From NCBI GenBank assembly GCA_025531455.1, contig JAMYHL010000062.1, forward strand, positions 62,001 through 126,000: DNA of 64,000 bases, written 5' to 3'. The notes under the pieces were generated by a model, which worked only from the letters and a program-made list of their open reading frames with translations, ran no database searches and was not told the DNA's origin. This DNA comes from Apiotrichum sp. Y4204. Lineage: Eukaryota > Basidiomycota > Tremellomycetes > Trichosporonales > Trichosporonaceae. The position numbers and the translations under genes are program-made. Below are positions 47,401 through 57,989 of the stretch, piece by piece; positions within the stretch are counted from its first letter, which is position 1, and each line of letters starts with the position of its first letter.

Positions 47401-48384
47401 ACGGCGGTAACGACGTTAGCATGATCCAGGCTGCTGATGTTGGTAGGTGTCCAGGTTTTAATGTTACCCACCGCAGCTCACACGCAGGTATCGGAATCGT
47501 CGGCAAGGAAGGCAAGCAGGCGTCGCTCGCCGCCGACTTCTCCATCAACCAATTCTCCTACCTTGCCAAGCTTCTACTCTGGCACGGCCGAAACTCGTAC
47601 AAGCGCTCCGCCAAACTGTCTCAGTTTGTCATTCACCGTGGTCTCATCATTTCCGTCATACAGGCCGTATTCAGCTCCATCTTCTTCTTTGCTCGTGAGT
47701 ACAGCTGGACGAACGAATGAGCTGACAGCAGCAATCGCTCTGTACCAGGGCTGGCTCCAGGTCGGGTATGCCACGGTGTACACCATGGCACCGGTCTTCT
47801 CCCTCGTCCTCGACCGCGACGTCAGCGAGGAGCTCGCGATGCTGTACCCGGAACTCTACAAGGAATTGACGAAGGTGGGCACTCGCCTCGGGTGGTGCTG
47901 ACAGTATAGGGACGGGCTCTAAGCTACAAGACGTTCTTTACCTGGTTGACTATCAGCGTGTACCAAGGTGGGTGCTCCGGTACGAGACAACGCTGACCCA
48001 CCAGGAGGCATCATCATGCTCCTGTCACTGCTCCTCTTTGAGACCGAGTTCCTGCACATTGTCGCCATCTCGTTCACCGCGCTGGTGATCAACGAGCTGA
48101 TCATGGTGGCGCTGGAGATCACCACCTGGCATCTGTACATGGTCCTCTCGGAACTCGGCACCGCAGTCGTCTACTTCGGCTCCATGGCGGTGCTCCCTGC
48201 CTATTTCGGTGAGCTGCTCTGTTCCAATTGAAGCTGAGACTCAGATCTCCACTTTGTCCTGACACGGACGTTTGCATACAAGGTGGCGATAATCGTCGCG
48301 ATATCGAGTTTCCCGCTGTACGTCATTAAGGCGCTGCACCAGCGCTTCAACCCCGCAGCATATGCCAAGGTGTCGGGCATTTAG
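44439..48384 (+). CDS. NEO1: Neo1-type P4-ATPase (phospholipid flippase)
   Basis: Many short introns. Seen in order: [15 protein letters not shown] and [26 protein letters not shown], a P4-ATPase M1-M2 region; the actuator [22 protein letters not shown], where the M4 region reads PISLRVN as in Neo1/ATP9; the phosphorylation site [38 protein letters not shown]; and [19 protein letters not shown]. The last membrane helices end [23 protein letters not shown]. Neo1 needs no Cdc50 subunit; it acts at Golgi and endosomes with Dop1 and Mon2 and keeps phosphatidylethanolamine and phosphatidylserine in the cytosolic leaflet. A Met at 44493 in the same frame is an alternative start; the N-terminal arm is acidic and Ser-rich. 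Confidence 0.94.
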
Positions 48385-48580
48385 TGCCATCATGTCCTGT
48401 AGCTCATCATATGTACGCTTGAGATTAGAATGTGCCGTGGGTGTCTGTCAGCGAACGCCGCGTAGATTGGACATCCGCAATTTGTCTCACTGTGTCTGTT
48501 CACTGACTCACTGCTCGGAGCTCCAGGCAACATCGAGGACCCCAACACGATTCGTCTCTTCTAACAACAGCAATCTACAA

Positions 48581-50796
48581 CTATGCTACACGTTTGAGCC
48601 ACATGATGCGGCTATGATAGTCTCCGCCCTTCCACGCCATGTTGATGCCCGCGAAGAGAAGCTCGGCGCCCTCAATCTCCTCGCCGTCGAGGTCGTACCT
48701 CCCCTCAGGGTCGAGGCCTTGGAAGAAGAGCACCGGGGGCTTCGCGCCACCAGCCAGCCCGTCGTACTTCTGAAACGCAAACACCACACCCTCGCTCCCG
48801 TCTTCGGCGAGATACAGTACCGCAGGCCAGTTGGTGTTCACCGGCGCGAGGCGATACATGTCCCCCTTGACCACGAGGGGGCTGACCCTCTCCGCGAGCT
48901 CGAGAATGCCCGGAATCATCTTCTTGTCCGTCTCTGGAATCGCAGCGAGATCCACCTCAAACCCAAACCCGCCGCCCATGAGCGCGACGTGGGCGCGGAA
49001 CTCGAACGGCGTGCTCCGCATCGACTGGTGGCTCGGTACATTCGAGATGTGGCACCCCATAGTCGAGGCGGGGTACACGAGCGTCGTGCCCGCCTGGATG
49101 GTGAGGCGGTCGAGGGCGTCCGTGTTGTCGCTTGCCCACGTCTGGGGGAAGAACTGCAGGAGCCCCGGATCGTACCGCCCCCCGCCTGAGGCGCAGCCTT
49201 CGAAGAGAATATGGGGGAATTTGGACGTCAGAGTCGAAACGACGCGATACAGTCCCAGCAGGTATTTGTGCGCCGCGGAAGGCGAGGGCGTCTCGAGCAT
49301 ACCCCGGTTATTGTCCCATTTCACGTAAGTTATGTCCGCCGAGGTCAGGACCGCCGAAATCGAGTCGATAATGTACTCCTGCACCTCTGGCAATCCGAGA
49401 TTGAGTACCAACTGGTTGCGGATCTCGGTACGCGGATACGCTCCGGCATGCAACACCCACTCGGGGTGCGCCTCGTACAGCTCAGACACGGGGTTGACCA
49501 TTTCGGGCTCGACCCAAATTCCAAACGACATGGTCTCGCCGCTTCCGCGGACAGGAAGCGCGGTGATGCGCTTGACGAACGGCCCGAGCCACTCTGGGAA
49601 CCGGTCCGTGTTGACCACCCAGTCCCCGAGCCCCGCATTGTCCGCTACGCGGGGGTGTTTCCGCCCAAACCACCCGTCGTCCATGACGAAGCGCTTGACA
49701 CCAATATCTGCCGCCGTGCGCGCGATGCGCACAAGCACATCCTCATCGTACGTGAAATACGTCGCCTCCCAGTGATTGATGAGCGGCGGGCGGGGCTGCA
49801 GCGCATACCGGCTGCGGAGGAGGTGGTGCCGGAACAAACGGTGAAACGTGCGCGACATACCACCTAACCCCGTGCGAGAATAGACGGCGACGACCTCGGG
49901 CGCCTGGAAGGACTCTCCCGGGTCAAGGGGCCACGATAGCTGGAGCGGGTTCAGGCCGAGCTGGGCGCGCACGCCGCCGTACGTCGAGCGCTCGACCTCG
50001 GCCGCGAACGAGCCGCTGTACACGAAACTGAAACCCCATGCGGACCCGTTCACCTCGTCCGTCGCGGGATGCACGAGGGCGAAGAACGGGTTATGGAACG
50101 GAGAGGAGAAGCCGCACAGAGACTTGAATCTGGGGTCAGCGGGGACTGTATTATGGCTATGGCTCACCCCTGTGTTCCAAAGTCCACCTTTCGCCGGACG
50201 GGGGTGCACTCCTCACCCCAGTTTCCGTGCGTGTGGATGAGCTCCATGTCCTGGCTCGGGAGGTCGACGCTGAGACTCGCGACCTTCTCGAGGATGACGC
50301 GCTCGCCGCCACCATTTGTGATCCGCACGCTACGGGCAATCGCGTCTAGCTTGAGAAAGACTGAATACGACAGTTCGGCTTTCACCCCGCTAATCTCGTC
50401 TTGGAGAGTAATAACCAGCGTCTCGACCTCGTCATCGCCCCCAAACGTCGCCGGCAGCCCCTCGAGCCCAGGCTTGCCCTTGACAATCTCGTAGCCCGCA
50501 TACTTGAGCGCCGTGACCGTATGTCCCTCATGCCGAATCACGACAGCTGGAATCCGGAAGTCGCCGCGCCCCATGTCCGGAAACTCGCGGCGGGCATGGT
50601 ACAGCGGCGACCCCCAGCCTTCGTAGCGGCCCGCAAAATGTACCTCCTGCGCGCGCGGGGTAGGACCGCCGAAATGATCGAGCACCACCTCGCCGTCCTC
50701 GACGTGCAGCGCGTACGTGAGTCCCGGGGCGCGGAGGACGAAACGCGCGCCGCTCCCGCTTGAATCGCTGTCAGTTACTGAAATTCCCGTTCGCAT
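48581..50796 (-). CDS. Alpha-galactosidase, GH36 family, without signal peptide
   Basis: Two exons joined across about 50127-50165 (GTGAGCC donor, CTGACCCCAG acceptor), near 725 residues, the usual length of GH36 enzymes. Seen: NHWEATYFTYDED, FVMDDGWFG, GIWVEPEMVNPVSELYEAHPEW, the nucleophile segment ITYVKWDNNR, the FEGCASGGGRYDPG loop, and the acid/base segment QTWASDNTDALDR. The enzyme releases terminal alpha-galactose from melibiose, raffinose or stachyose. Fungal secreted alpha-galactosidases are often GH27; this one has no signal peptide and should be cytosolic, so it needs an uptake system. A maltose-family transporter lies divergently 1.25 kb away. The first 13 nt of the gene after its A match a motif repeated three times in the shared promoter. 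A TATATAG lies about 70 bp upstream. Confidence 0.93.
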
Positions 50797-52047
50797 GGTG
50801 GTCGTGGGGTCGTGGGGTCGTGGGAGTTTTGGTCATGAGCTCGGAATGCCGCACCTCATCACTATATACCCAGCGCACGACCGTGGTTGTTTGGCTTCCG
50901 GCTTCGCCGTCTTGGCCGCGTGTGGTCTGGCGGCAATGTCCGAAACGTGCCATGCATGCGGTCACTGAACCAGCCTGTTGCTCGGCGTGTTCCAGGAGTT
51001 ACAGGAATGTAATCTCGGTCAAATTGCCAAAAAGCGCCACCCCCACATCGGGGTACTGCCCATACCGTTTCAGCAGACCGGACCGATCTGGACTGATCGA
51101 ATCTCTGCTTTGCACAATCTGCACAGCCTACAAGCGACCTCTGACCTCTCTGCCACCCGACCTGCTGGCCACCCCTCACCGAGACCGAGAGCAGCCCACC
51201 ACGGTCAAGGCGCCGGCCGCAGCGGGGATCGCAGGCACCCATTCCGGGGCATATTCGCAACCACTCAGCGCAAACAAAGTAACTTTAGACGCCAAGCGAC
51301 ACTGCGCCTGTGACACACTTCATGTTGCCGATGGGAGGAGCACGAACGGGAATTTTGGGAGCTGCGAACGGGAATTCTAGTTGCGAACGGGAATTTTCTG
51401 GACATCTGGACAAGCTGCTCATGGTGCGTCTCGGTCTCGGATCGTGGGTCTTTGCTTGTTTCGGCTAGGCGACAACCTTCGAATTAAACGACATCATGTC
51501 ACAGTTCGCATCCCGCATCGAATGCCTTGCCTGGCGTCCTGGCGTCACGCGTCGCGCCCCACATGGCCCCGCATAAACCAAGGCTCCGAGGAGGTCGCGG
51601 GCTGGCCGGATGCTAAATTAGACTGATCCCTGGCCGAGGATCCGCGGACATGACAGTCGTCATGGTCACTAGATCACTGTCTCTCAACAGGTCGGATCCT
51701 CAGGTAAACCTCATCTCACCACGACAGCGTCCGCACTTACGTTAACATGCCTTTCCCTATCTGTGTTTATCGCACATCTCTGGCGCGAAATGCGGCGCGT
51801 GCCCCGATAGAGATGTGCAACGATCATTTCTGAAGCGTTGGGAGATGTTGGGGGTTTCCCTACGCGTAGCAACCGTCGAGCAGATATTTCTGGCCAGTGG
51901 TCGCGAGGGTATAATTAACAAGGCCCCGTGGGGCCACTTACTTTTCTCCTCGACAAAGTACTAATCTTATCACAACAGCCAGCTACAGATACAGCAAACC
52001 CACAGCCACAGCTACAACTACAGCTGCTGCCCGCACCCCCAACCACA
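50797..52047. promoter_or_regulatory. Divergent promoter shared by alpha-galactosidase and sugar transporter
   Basis: This 1.25-kb region lies between two genes that plausibly act in one pathway. It holds a TATA-like element on the - strand (about 50863-50869, TATATAG) near the alpha-galactosidase, TATAATTA on the + strand (51910-51917) about 130 bp before the transporter ATG, and three copies of a 13-bp motif in the middle. No protein-coding gene is visible. Confidence 0.55.
51342..51397 (+). repeat. Three direct copies of (GC)GAACGGGAATT
   Basis: ACGAACGGGAATTTT (from about 51342), GCGAACGGGAATTCT (from 51364) and GCGAACGGGAATTTT (from 51383) follow at about 20-bp spacing, close to two turns of the helix. 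A fourth copy on the opposite strand lies at about 50783-50795 and covers the second to fourth codons of the alpha-galactosidase. The arrangement suggests a regulator-binding array. Confidence 0.6.
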
Positions 52048-53833
52048 ATGGACCTCCACCGCGACGTCTCCAACAAGGAGGAGGAGTCCCGCGTCGAGAA
52101 TGTCAACGCGAAGGAGGAGGCCATGGCGCAGCGCGCCGCCGCGATGCAGGCCGAGGAGCTCGAGCGCAACATGGGCATCTTCCAGGCCCTCAAGGCCTAT
52201 CCCAAGGCTGCGTTCTGGTCGTTTGCCATATCCCTCTGCATCGTCATGGAAGGCTACGACTACGCCGCCATCGGCAACATTCTCGGTATGCCGCAGTACC
52301 GCGAGAAGTATGGCGTGTACGTCGGCCCCACCGGCAATCCCGATAACGACTACCAGCTCACCCCTGCGTGGCAGTCTGCGGTCGGCCAGGCCTCCAACAT
52401 TGGTTGTTTCCTGTGAGAAGACTTGCGCATGTGCCGTACTGATGTGCAGCGGTATTTTCCTCGCGTCCTGGGCCCAGGACCGCTTTGGCTACAAGCGTAC
52501 TCTCCAGGCTGCGCTCATCGCGCTCTGCGGCTTTATCTTTATCGTCTTCTTCGCGCCCAACGTCGAGACCCTCTTCGTCGGCCAGTTCCTCTGTGGTTTC
52601 CCTTGGGGCTGCTTTGCTTCGGTAAGTGTTACAGTGTACATCAAATTAATCATCATCCACTCACACTCAGTCTGCCGTCGCTTACGCCTCGGATGTGACG
52701 CCGACCCCGCTGCGCGGCTACCTGACGACCTACGTCAATATCTGCTGGCTTGTTGGCGGCATCATCGGCAACGGCATTCTCCTCGCCTTCCTCGACCGTC
52801 GTGACATGTATGCGTACAAGATCCCATTCGCGATTCAGTGGGTGTGGCCTGTACCCCTCTTCATCTTGATCTCGCTCGCGCCCGAGAGCCCGTGGTTCCT
52901 CGTCCGTAAGGGCCGGCTGGATGAGGCCAAGCGGGTCGTACAGCGCCTCGCTAGTCGGCACTCGGCGGTCGACGCCGATAACACCGTCGCGTACATGGTT
53001 CGCACGAACGAGTTTGAGATCGAGAACGAAACCGGCGGCTCCCTCCTCGACTGCTTCAAGGGCGTCGACCGCCGCCGCACCGAGATTGGGTGCTGGGCGT
53101 GGGCGTGCCAGCCGCTCTGTGGTTTAGTGTTCTGCGGCTCCCCGACCTACTTCATGCAGCAGGGTAAGTGAGGTGGATTTTAGAGCTGGTTTGTGCTGAC
53201 TGCCAGCTGGTATGGAGAGCCGCATGGCGTTCAACGTCGGTCTTGCTGTCTACTGCATGGGCTTTGCCGGTACTCTTGTCGCTTGGTTCTCAATGGCAGT
53301 AAGTAGCTGCGAACCTTCACCTCTGCCTCAAGCTAACGCCATAGTGGTGCGGACGCCGCACGCTCTACCTCGGAGGCCTCACCGGGCTTCTCTGCGGTCT
53401 CCTTATAATTGGCGGCCTGACCTTCCCCGCGATGCACAGCAACGGCGCGCAGTGGGGCCAGGCAGCAATGATGATGATCTGGGTCTTCTTCTTCGACGTG
53501 ACCATCGGGCCTGTAGCATACGCCGTAGTCGGCGAGACGTCCTCGACCCGCCTGCGCGCAAAGTCCGTCGGCCTCGCACGCAATTGGTACAACGTGGTCA
53601 ATGTGTGCTGCGGCATCCTGAACACGTACATGATCAACCCGACCGCGTGGAACTGGAAGGGCAGGGCCGCCTTCTTCTGGGCCGGCACGTGCTTTTGCAT
53701 GCTCGTATGGGCATACTTCCGCCTTCCAGAGTGCAAGGGCCGCACGTACCGCGACCTCGATATCCTGTTTGAGCGCCGCATCTCGGCGCGCAAGTTCAAG
53801 GAGACCGTCGTCACTGAGCAGGATGAGTCGTAG
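52048..53833 (+). CDS. MFS sugar transporter, maltose/alpha-glucoside family (copy 1)
   Basis: About six exons, near 550 residues, twelve membrane helices. The cytosolic N-terminus is charged. The helices carry fungal sugar-porter signatures: ASWAQDRFGYKRT after helix 2 (the G-R-(R/K) loop), PLRGYLTTYVNICW, PESPWFLVRKGRLDEAK between the two halves, GETSSTRLRAKSVGLARN, and the C-terminal ERRISARKF tail typical of Mal-type porters. It should import disaccharides or related sugars with protons. It lies divergently to a cytosolic alpha-galactosidase, which suggests alpha-galactosides such as melibiose or raffinose as candidate substrates; this is inference. A paralogue with the same tail lies at 59592-61452. 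The start is the first Met after a leader containing TATAATTA. Confidence 0.93.
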
Positions 53834-54712
53834 ACTGCAGCAGGGAGAACAAGGGCCCGACAGGGCCGGTACCGTGTATAGTATTCCCTTTGGCGTCAGT
53901 TGTAATCTCAGAGTGTGTTGGGAAATGCAACGAGCTTTGGTGTGTGTTTTTGTTTTGCAGATCACGGTGATCCGAGCCACACACGCTGCCTCAGGATATT
54001 CAGGCACGGGGTATCATGATCGTCGCTGATCGTCGCCCCACTACAAAAAAGGACATGATAACCACAACAGCTCGTCAATATGTGTATCCCGGTCGATCCG
54101 TGACGATCAGAAGATCTTAGATGGCGCATTTATGCTTATCGCTGCTCGCCAAACAACTGCGACGAGGGCGATGGGATCCCGCCGCCGTTCTTGCCCGCCG
54201 TTCTCCCAGCGTTGCCATACAAATTGGGAGATGTGCCTAGCTCCCCGCAGCTACGGCAGATAACATTTTGATTTCCACCAGTGCCATCTCCCTTACAAGC
54301 AACTCGCCGACTCTAGACTTATCAACGGCTTTGCAGCGATCGCAACGATACCCCCAGGCATGACATGGCCCCCGCCGCACCTGGATCTCCTCACACCTCG
54401 CTGCCCTGCGAGATATTTTGAGACTTTGGTGTCGGCGTCGCAGGGCGGACCCACGTGCTCGGCCGGCACGGTCTGCGGCCGCCGGCGCAGGCGCGGGATG
54501 CCGGGATGCCGGTTGTGCCCTGAATCGCCCATTCAGTACGTCAACAAGGGCTGCTTTCTGACTGATTTTTTTTGGCGTGGGAGTTGGTTGCTTGCCATGG
54601 GTGGCCAGCGGGAGTGTGGTACAGTATATGCAGTACTTGTACGACACGACAAGTGTGTTGTGTTCTCTCCATTACCCACTGCATTTCATACCCATCTCCA
54701 CTCTTCATCGAC
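53834..54712. other. Intergenic region, 0.88 kb
   Basis: It holds the 3' UTR of the transporter and the promoter of the next gene. Short open frames on both strands do not resemble any family I know. Confidence 0.45.
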
Positions 54713-55288
54713 ATGAGCCAATTCGACGCGCCGCCATCGTACCCCCAGCAGGGCTATCCGGGGCAGTACGGCCAGCAGTACGGGCAGCAGGGATACCCCG
54801 GACAGCAGTATCCCCCGCAGGGACAGCAGCCATACTATCCCCCGCAGCAGCCATACTATCCCCAGCAGCAGCCGTATCCCCAGCAGCAGTACCAGCAGCC
54901 GTATCAAGAGCCGCAGGGGCAGTATCCCCCGCCGCAGCAGTACGGACAGGAGAAGCCGCAGCAGGAGTACAAGCCGCCACCCCAGCCGTCCCCTCAGCCC
55001 CCGCAACAGCAACAACAGCCGCAGCCTGCCCCGCAGCCGCAACCGCAACCCCAGCAGCACGACAACAACGAGGGGAAGAAGAAGAAGCCGGGAAAGATGG
55101 GCAAGACGATGAAGAACATGGGCAGCAAGGTGGGTTTTTTTGGCGTAAACACAGCTGACGGCAGATGATGGACTCGATGGTGCGCGGCTTTGGCTGGGGC
55201 ATCGGAACGTCGCTCGCGCGCTCGTTTATGAATGCCAGTACGTCTGACTGCCAAAACAACGCTGACACCAGTCTGTGGTAACCGGTAA
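54713..55288 (+). CDS. Small Pro/Gln/Tyr-rich protein with basic patch
   Basis: Three exons (54713-about 55131, about 55168-55240, about 55276-55288), near 167 residues. The first 115 residues are tandem YPQQ/YPPQQ/GQQYPPQG-like repeats, as in prion-like or annexin/rhodopsin-tail segments. They are followed by a lysine cluster (GKKKKPGKMGKTMKNMGSK). A short C-terminus (MMDSMVRGFGWGIGTSLARSFM) could form an amphipathic membrane-binding helix. Function unknown. The repeat part may self-associate and the basic-plus-helix end may bind membrane lipids; both are inference. The last exon codes only about four residues (CGNR), so the exact end is uncertain. Confidence 0.62.
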
Positions 55289-55670
55289 ACCTATGATCCT
55301 CGTGCCGCTCCAACACATTCCCATACCACATAATCCAGTACCTAGAGGAGTCTCGGTGACTTCCCCCCAATACATCGCTTGTCACGACACATACACGTAT
55401 GCACGATATTTTCTGCCCGGCGGTGATTGTTTGAAAACTGAAGTGAGGAATGGTGAGTACCCACATGGACAATTGACCGCAGCCGCCCACCGGCCTCACT
55501 GAATCAATTCATGCACGCGCTAGTGAGACATAAGTGCGTCATGCGTCACTTATCGCTGGATCACTTACATGGGTAGCTCACTATTGACCACCTCCCATGC
55601 GGGTTCACGCGCGTTGGGCTCACACGTACGCTGAAAGGGACTGAAAGCACTTTCAGGTGGGAATCTACAA

Positions 55671-55689
55671 GGGGGGGGGGGGGGGGGGG
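55671..55689. repeat. G homopolymer of about 19 bases
   Basis: An uninterrupted run of about 19 guanines lies in an otherwise AT-leaning intergenic stretch. Exact length is unreliable in any assembly. Confidence 0.8.
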
Positions 55690-56780
55690 TCTCAAGTCTC
55701 GAACTCCAGTGATACTCGAGGACATCGAGATTGACCGGATTAAGATCAACGTCAATTCGTTCATAATACATTTCAAGGTCTAATATCGAGAACATACCAG
55801 TCTGCGCTTGTATCGAAGGCATTGTGCGAAAGCGTGCTGTACTTTTGTCCGCAGCACATGCAGAACGGGATCGCCCCGCAGTCAAACATGTTTTACGGCC
55901 CGAGAGAAGGTCGAATGGGGCTCCAATTTGTCGACACAATAGCAGACCTCAAGCTTCAGCGTCGAGAGCAGAAGCCACTGTGAATTACTCTGCTTCACCA
56001 GGAGATCGAAACTGAAAGCGGCCGAGACGGGGATCATGCGGCGGTGTTTGTCACGCTCGTGCGATAAGACATCAGCTGGTTTTGTGAATGACTCTCAAAA
56101 GACGCTCTGACAGATCTCCCGACCGTCTTGGCAGGCTTCCACTTCTCGTTCCACTCACTGCATTTTGCCGCTCGCTGATCAAAAGTGATTTCACCTCGGG
56201 TCAGTGGACATTCTATTGCTTCCGCCTTTGATGCCTCCCCATTGTCTCGGTACGGAACACTCGTCCAAGCGTATGCGTAACGCGGCCGCACCCGATCGCC
56301 CAAGCCCGGTCGCTGGAATGCTACGACGGCCTCCTGTCGGCGTCGACAGACTTTTCGATTGTGGAACTGATGGCAATAGCGTAACGCGCAGCAGCTCGTG
56401 ACGCGTCCCCAATGTTCCACCTCCAGCGAGACCCGACCTTGTCCGGGCGTACAGGATGTGCTGCGCTCGACCAGCTTACTTTGTCGGTGGTGAAACGTCA
56501 AACAATACCAGGTCACCCAAGCTGCAAAGTCGCATGACCGCCGCTGGGCAGCTGACTGGTAGTGTGTGGGGCGCCATTGATGGCGTCGGGGGTTGTGGCG
56601 GCAGTGGCGCCCAGACATGTGACGGCGCCACAGTGGTCTGACGATGTGAGTGGCAAACCGGCGCCCAGTGGCGAATGCCGACATTAGATGCTGAGAAAGC
56701 GACTGATTGAAAGGCTCAACGTTGAGGGCGAGCCCCAGAACGAGGTTGACCATCTTGTACGACGGATCGAGGTTTCTGCG

Positions 56781-56789
56781 TATATAAAG
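56781..56789 (+). promoter_or_regulatory. TATA box of the acetate-transporter-family gene
   Basis: TATATAAAG lies about 120 bp upstream of the ATG at 56906, followed by a pyrimidine-rich leader. This is a strong core-promoter match for a regulated, highly expressed gene. Confidence 0.65.
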
Positions 56790-56905
56790 CTGCATTCTCT
56801 GGAAGAGCCGTTCTTCACTCTGCTCGCAGAATCCCCCTATTCCACCTCCAGCACCTGCTACCCCGCTTCTCCGATTCGGCATCCCCCCCAGCTAACCTAT
56901 TCACA

Positions 56906-57618
56906 ATGTCCCACCACAACGACGTCGAGGAGGTCAAGACCAGTGAGTGCGCACGGAGGGGAAGCCACTTACACAGCAGACGGCGCCCCCGCCCCCGCTC
57001 CCGCTCCGAAGGCCAGCGCCACTCCCCTCGGTCTCTTCACCTTTGGTCTTTCGATGTTCATGCTCTCCCTCCTCTCTGTCCGCGTAGGTCCCAATCACGG
57101 CCCCCAGCTGACAGCAGGCCCGCCAGGTCACTCATCTTAACATGATCGTGCCCTGCGGCCTCATGGTGGGCGGAGCCGGCCAGTTCCTCGCCTGCATTCT
57201 CGAGTGGGCGCGCGGCAGCACCTTCTTGGCCACACTTTGGGGCTTGTACTCGACCTTCTTCGCCTCGCTGGCCATCATCTTCTGGCCGGTCTCGGGCGTG
57301 ATTGCGGGACACACCGACGCCGCCGAGTTCTCGCACGCCCTGGGCATGTACATGGTCTGCTGGGCGGTGATCACGGCCTCGATGACGGTCGGCGCGACGC
57401 GCACAAACTTCCCGCTTCTCGTCCTCTTCGCCAGCGTGCTCGTCGTCTTCATCCTCAACGCGGCCGGCTTCTCCACCGACTCGGCAAAGGTCCTCAAGGC
57501 CGCCGGCTACTTTGGCTTCGTCACCGCCGCTGCGGCCATTTACGCCGGCTCGGCCGCCCTCTGGGCCTCGGTCGACCTCCCCTTCGCCCTCCCCGTCGGC
57601 TCCCTCCAGCGCGCCTGA
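56906..57618 (+). CDS. Acetate transporter family protein (GPR1/FUN34/YaaH, Ato/Ady2)
   Basis: Three exons, about 215 residues, six predicted membrane helices. The first helix begins ATPLGLFTFGLSMFMLSLLSVR, a variant of the family motif NPAPLGL. Other helices include GGAGQFLACILEWARGSTFLATLW, GLYSTFFASLAIIFWPVSGV and LGMYMVCWAVITASMTVGA. These proteins move acetate or succinate across the plasma membrane, and some fungal members were linked to ammonia export. The first intron ends in a CAGCAG tandem acceptor, so two isoforms differing by one residue are possible. The second intron (57087-57118) joins SVR to ARQVTHLN. The strong TATA box suggests regulated expression. Confidence 0.85.
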
Positions 57619-57989
57619 GCGGTAGGCTGGCCCGGGGTGTTGCTTTAACGACTGGACGACTTTTTAATGGCTTTTAACGACAATTTTACGACTTATAACG
57701 ACTTGTAATGCCACAATGGGCCACATGGGTTATAATGCATGTCTTTTTTAAGGATTTGTTTGCTGTCTTTGCTGTTTGTCTTCTGATCATGTCGTTCTGT
57801 TTCGCTACTCAGATAATGTTGCCTCTGATCCATACAGCGTCCGGATACTCCGCAATGTTCGGTGTGCATAACAGGCCGGCCAAGAGGTGCTTGACCGTCC
57901 GAATTGGCAGTGGCTTCGCCACGCGTTCCGCCTGAGCAAAGACATGAAAGTGTCTTGCCCGGTCCACAACTTTAGCTCTTCCGGGTTCA
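57619..57989. other. Convergent 3' region with TAACGAC repeats
   Basis: This 371-bp spacer lies between convergent genes. Near 57645-57705 the motif AACGAC(T/A) recurs four to five times in AT-rich sequence, probably in the 3' UTR. No gene is seen. Confidence 0.45.

Larger units (their letters stand above)
55289..56905. other. Intergenic region, 1.6 kb
   Basis: No gene is supported. It contains short palindromes (ATAAGTG...CACTTAT at 55530-55553; CTGAAAGCACTTTCAG near 55641-55656), a G homopolymer at about 55671-55689, and at its right end the TATA box and leader of the acetate-transporter-family gene. A 282-codon open frame on the - strand (56034-56882) runs through that promoter and is rejected. 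Confidence 0.5.

Noticed and set aside
55565..55939. 124-codon open frame on the - strand with plausible composition near LEMYYERIDVDL
   Set aside because: It crosses the G homopolymer (a Pro run) and has no recognisable domain or supporting splice sites; too weak to call.
56034..56882. 282-codon open frame on the - strand
   Set aside because: It runs antisense through the TATA box and leader of the acetate-transporter-family gene, and its composition resembles no protein family.
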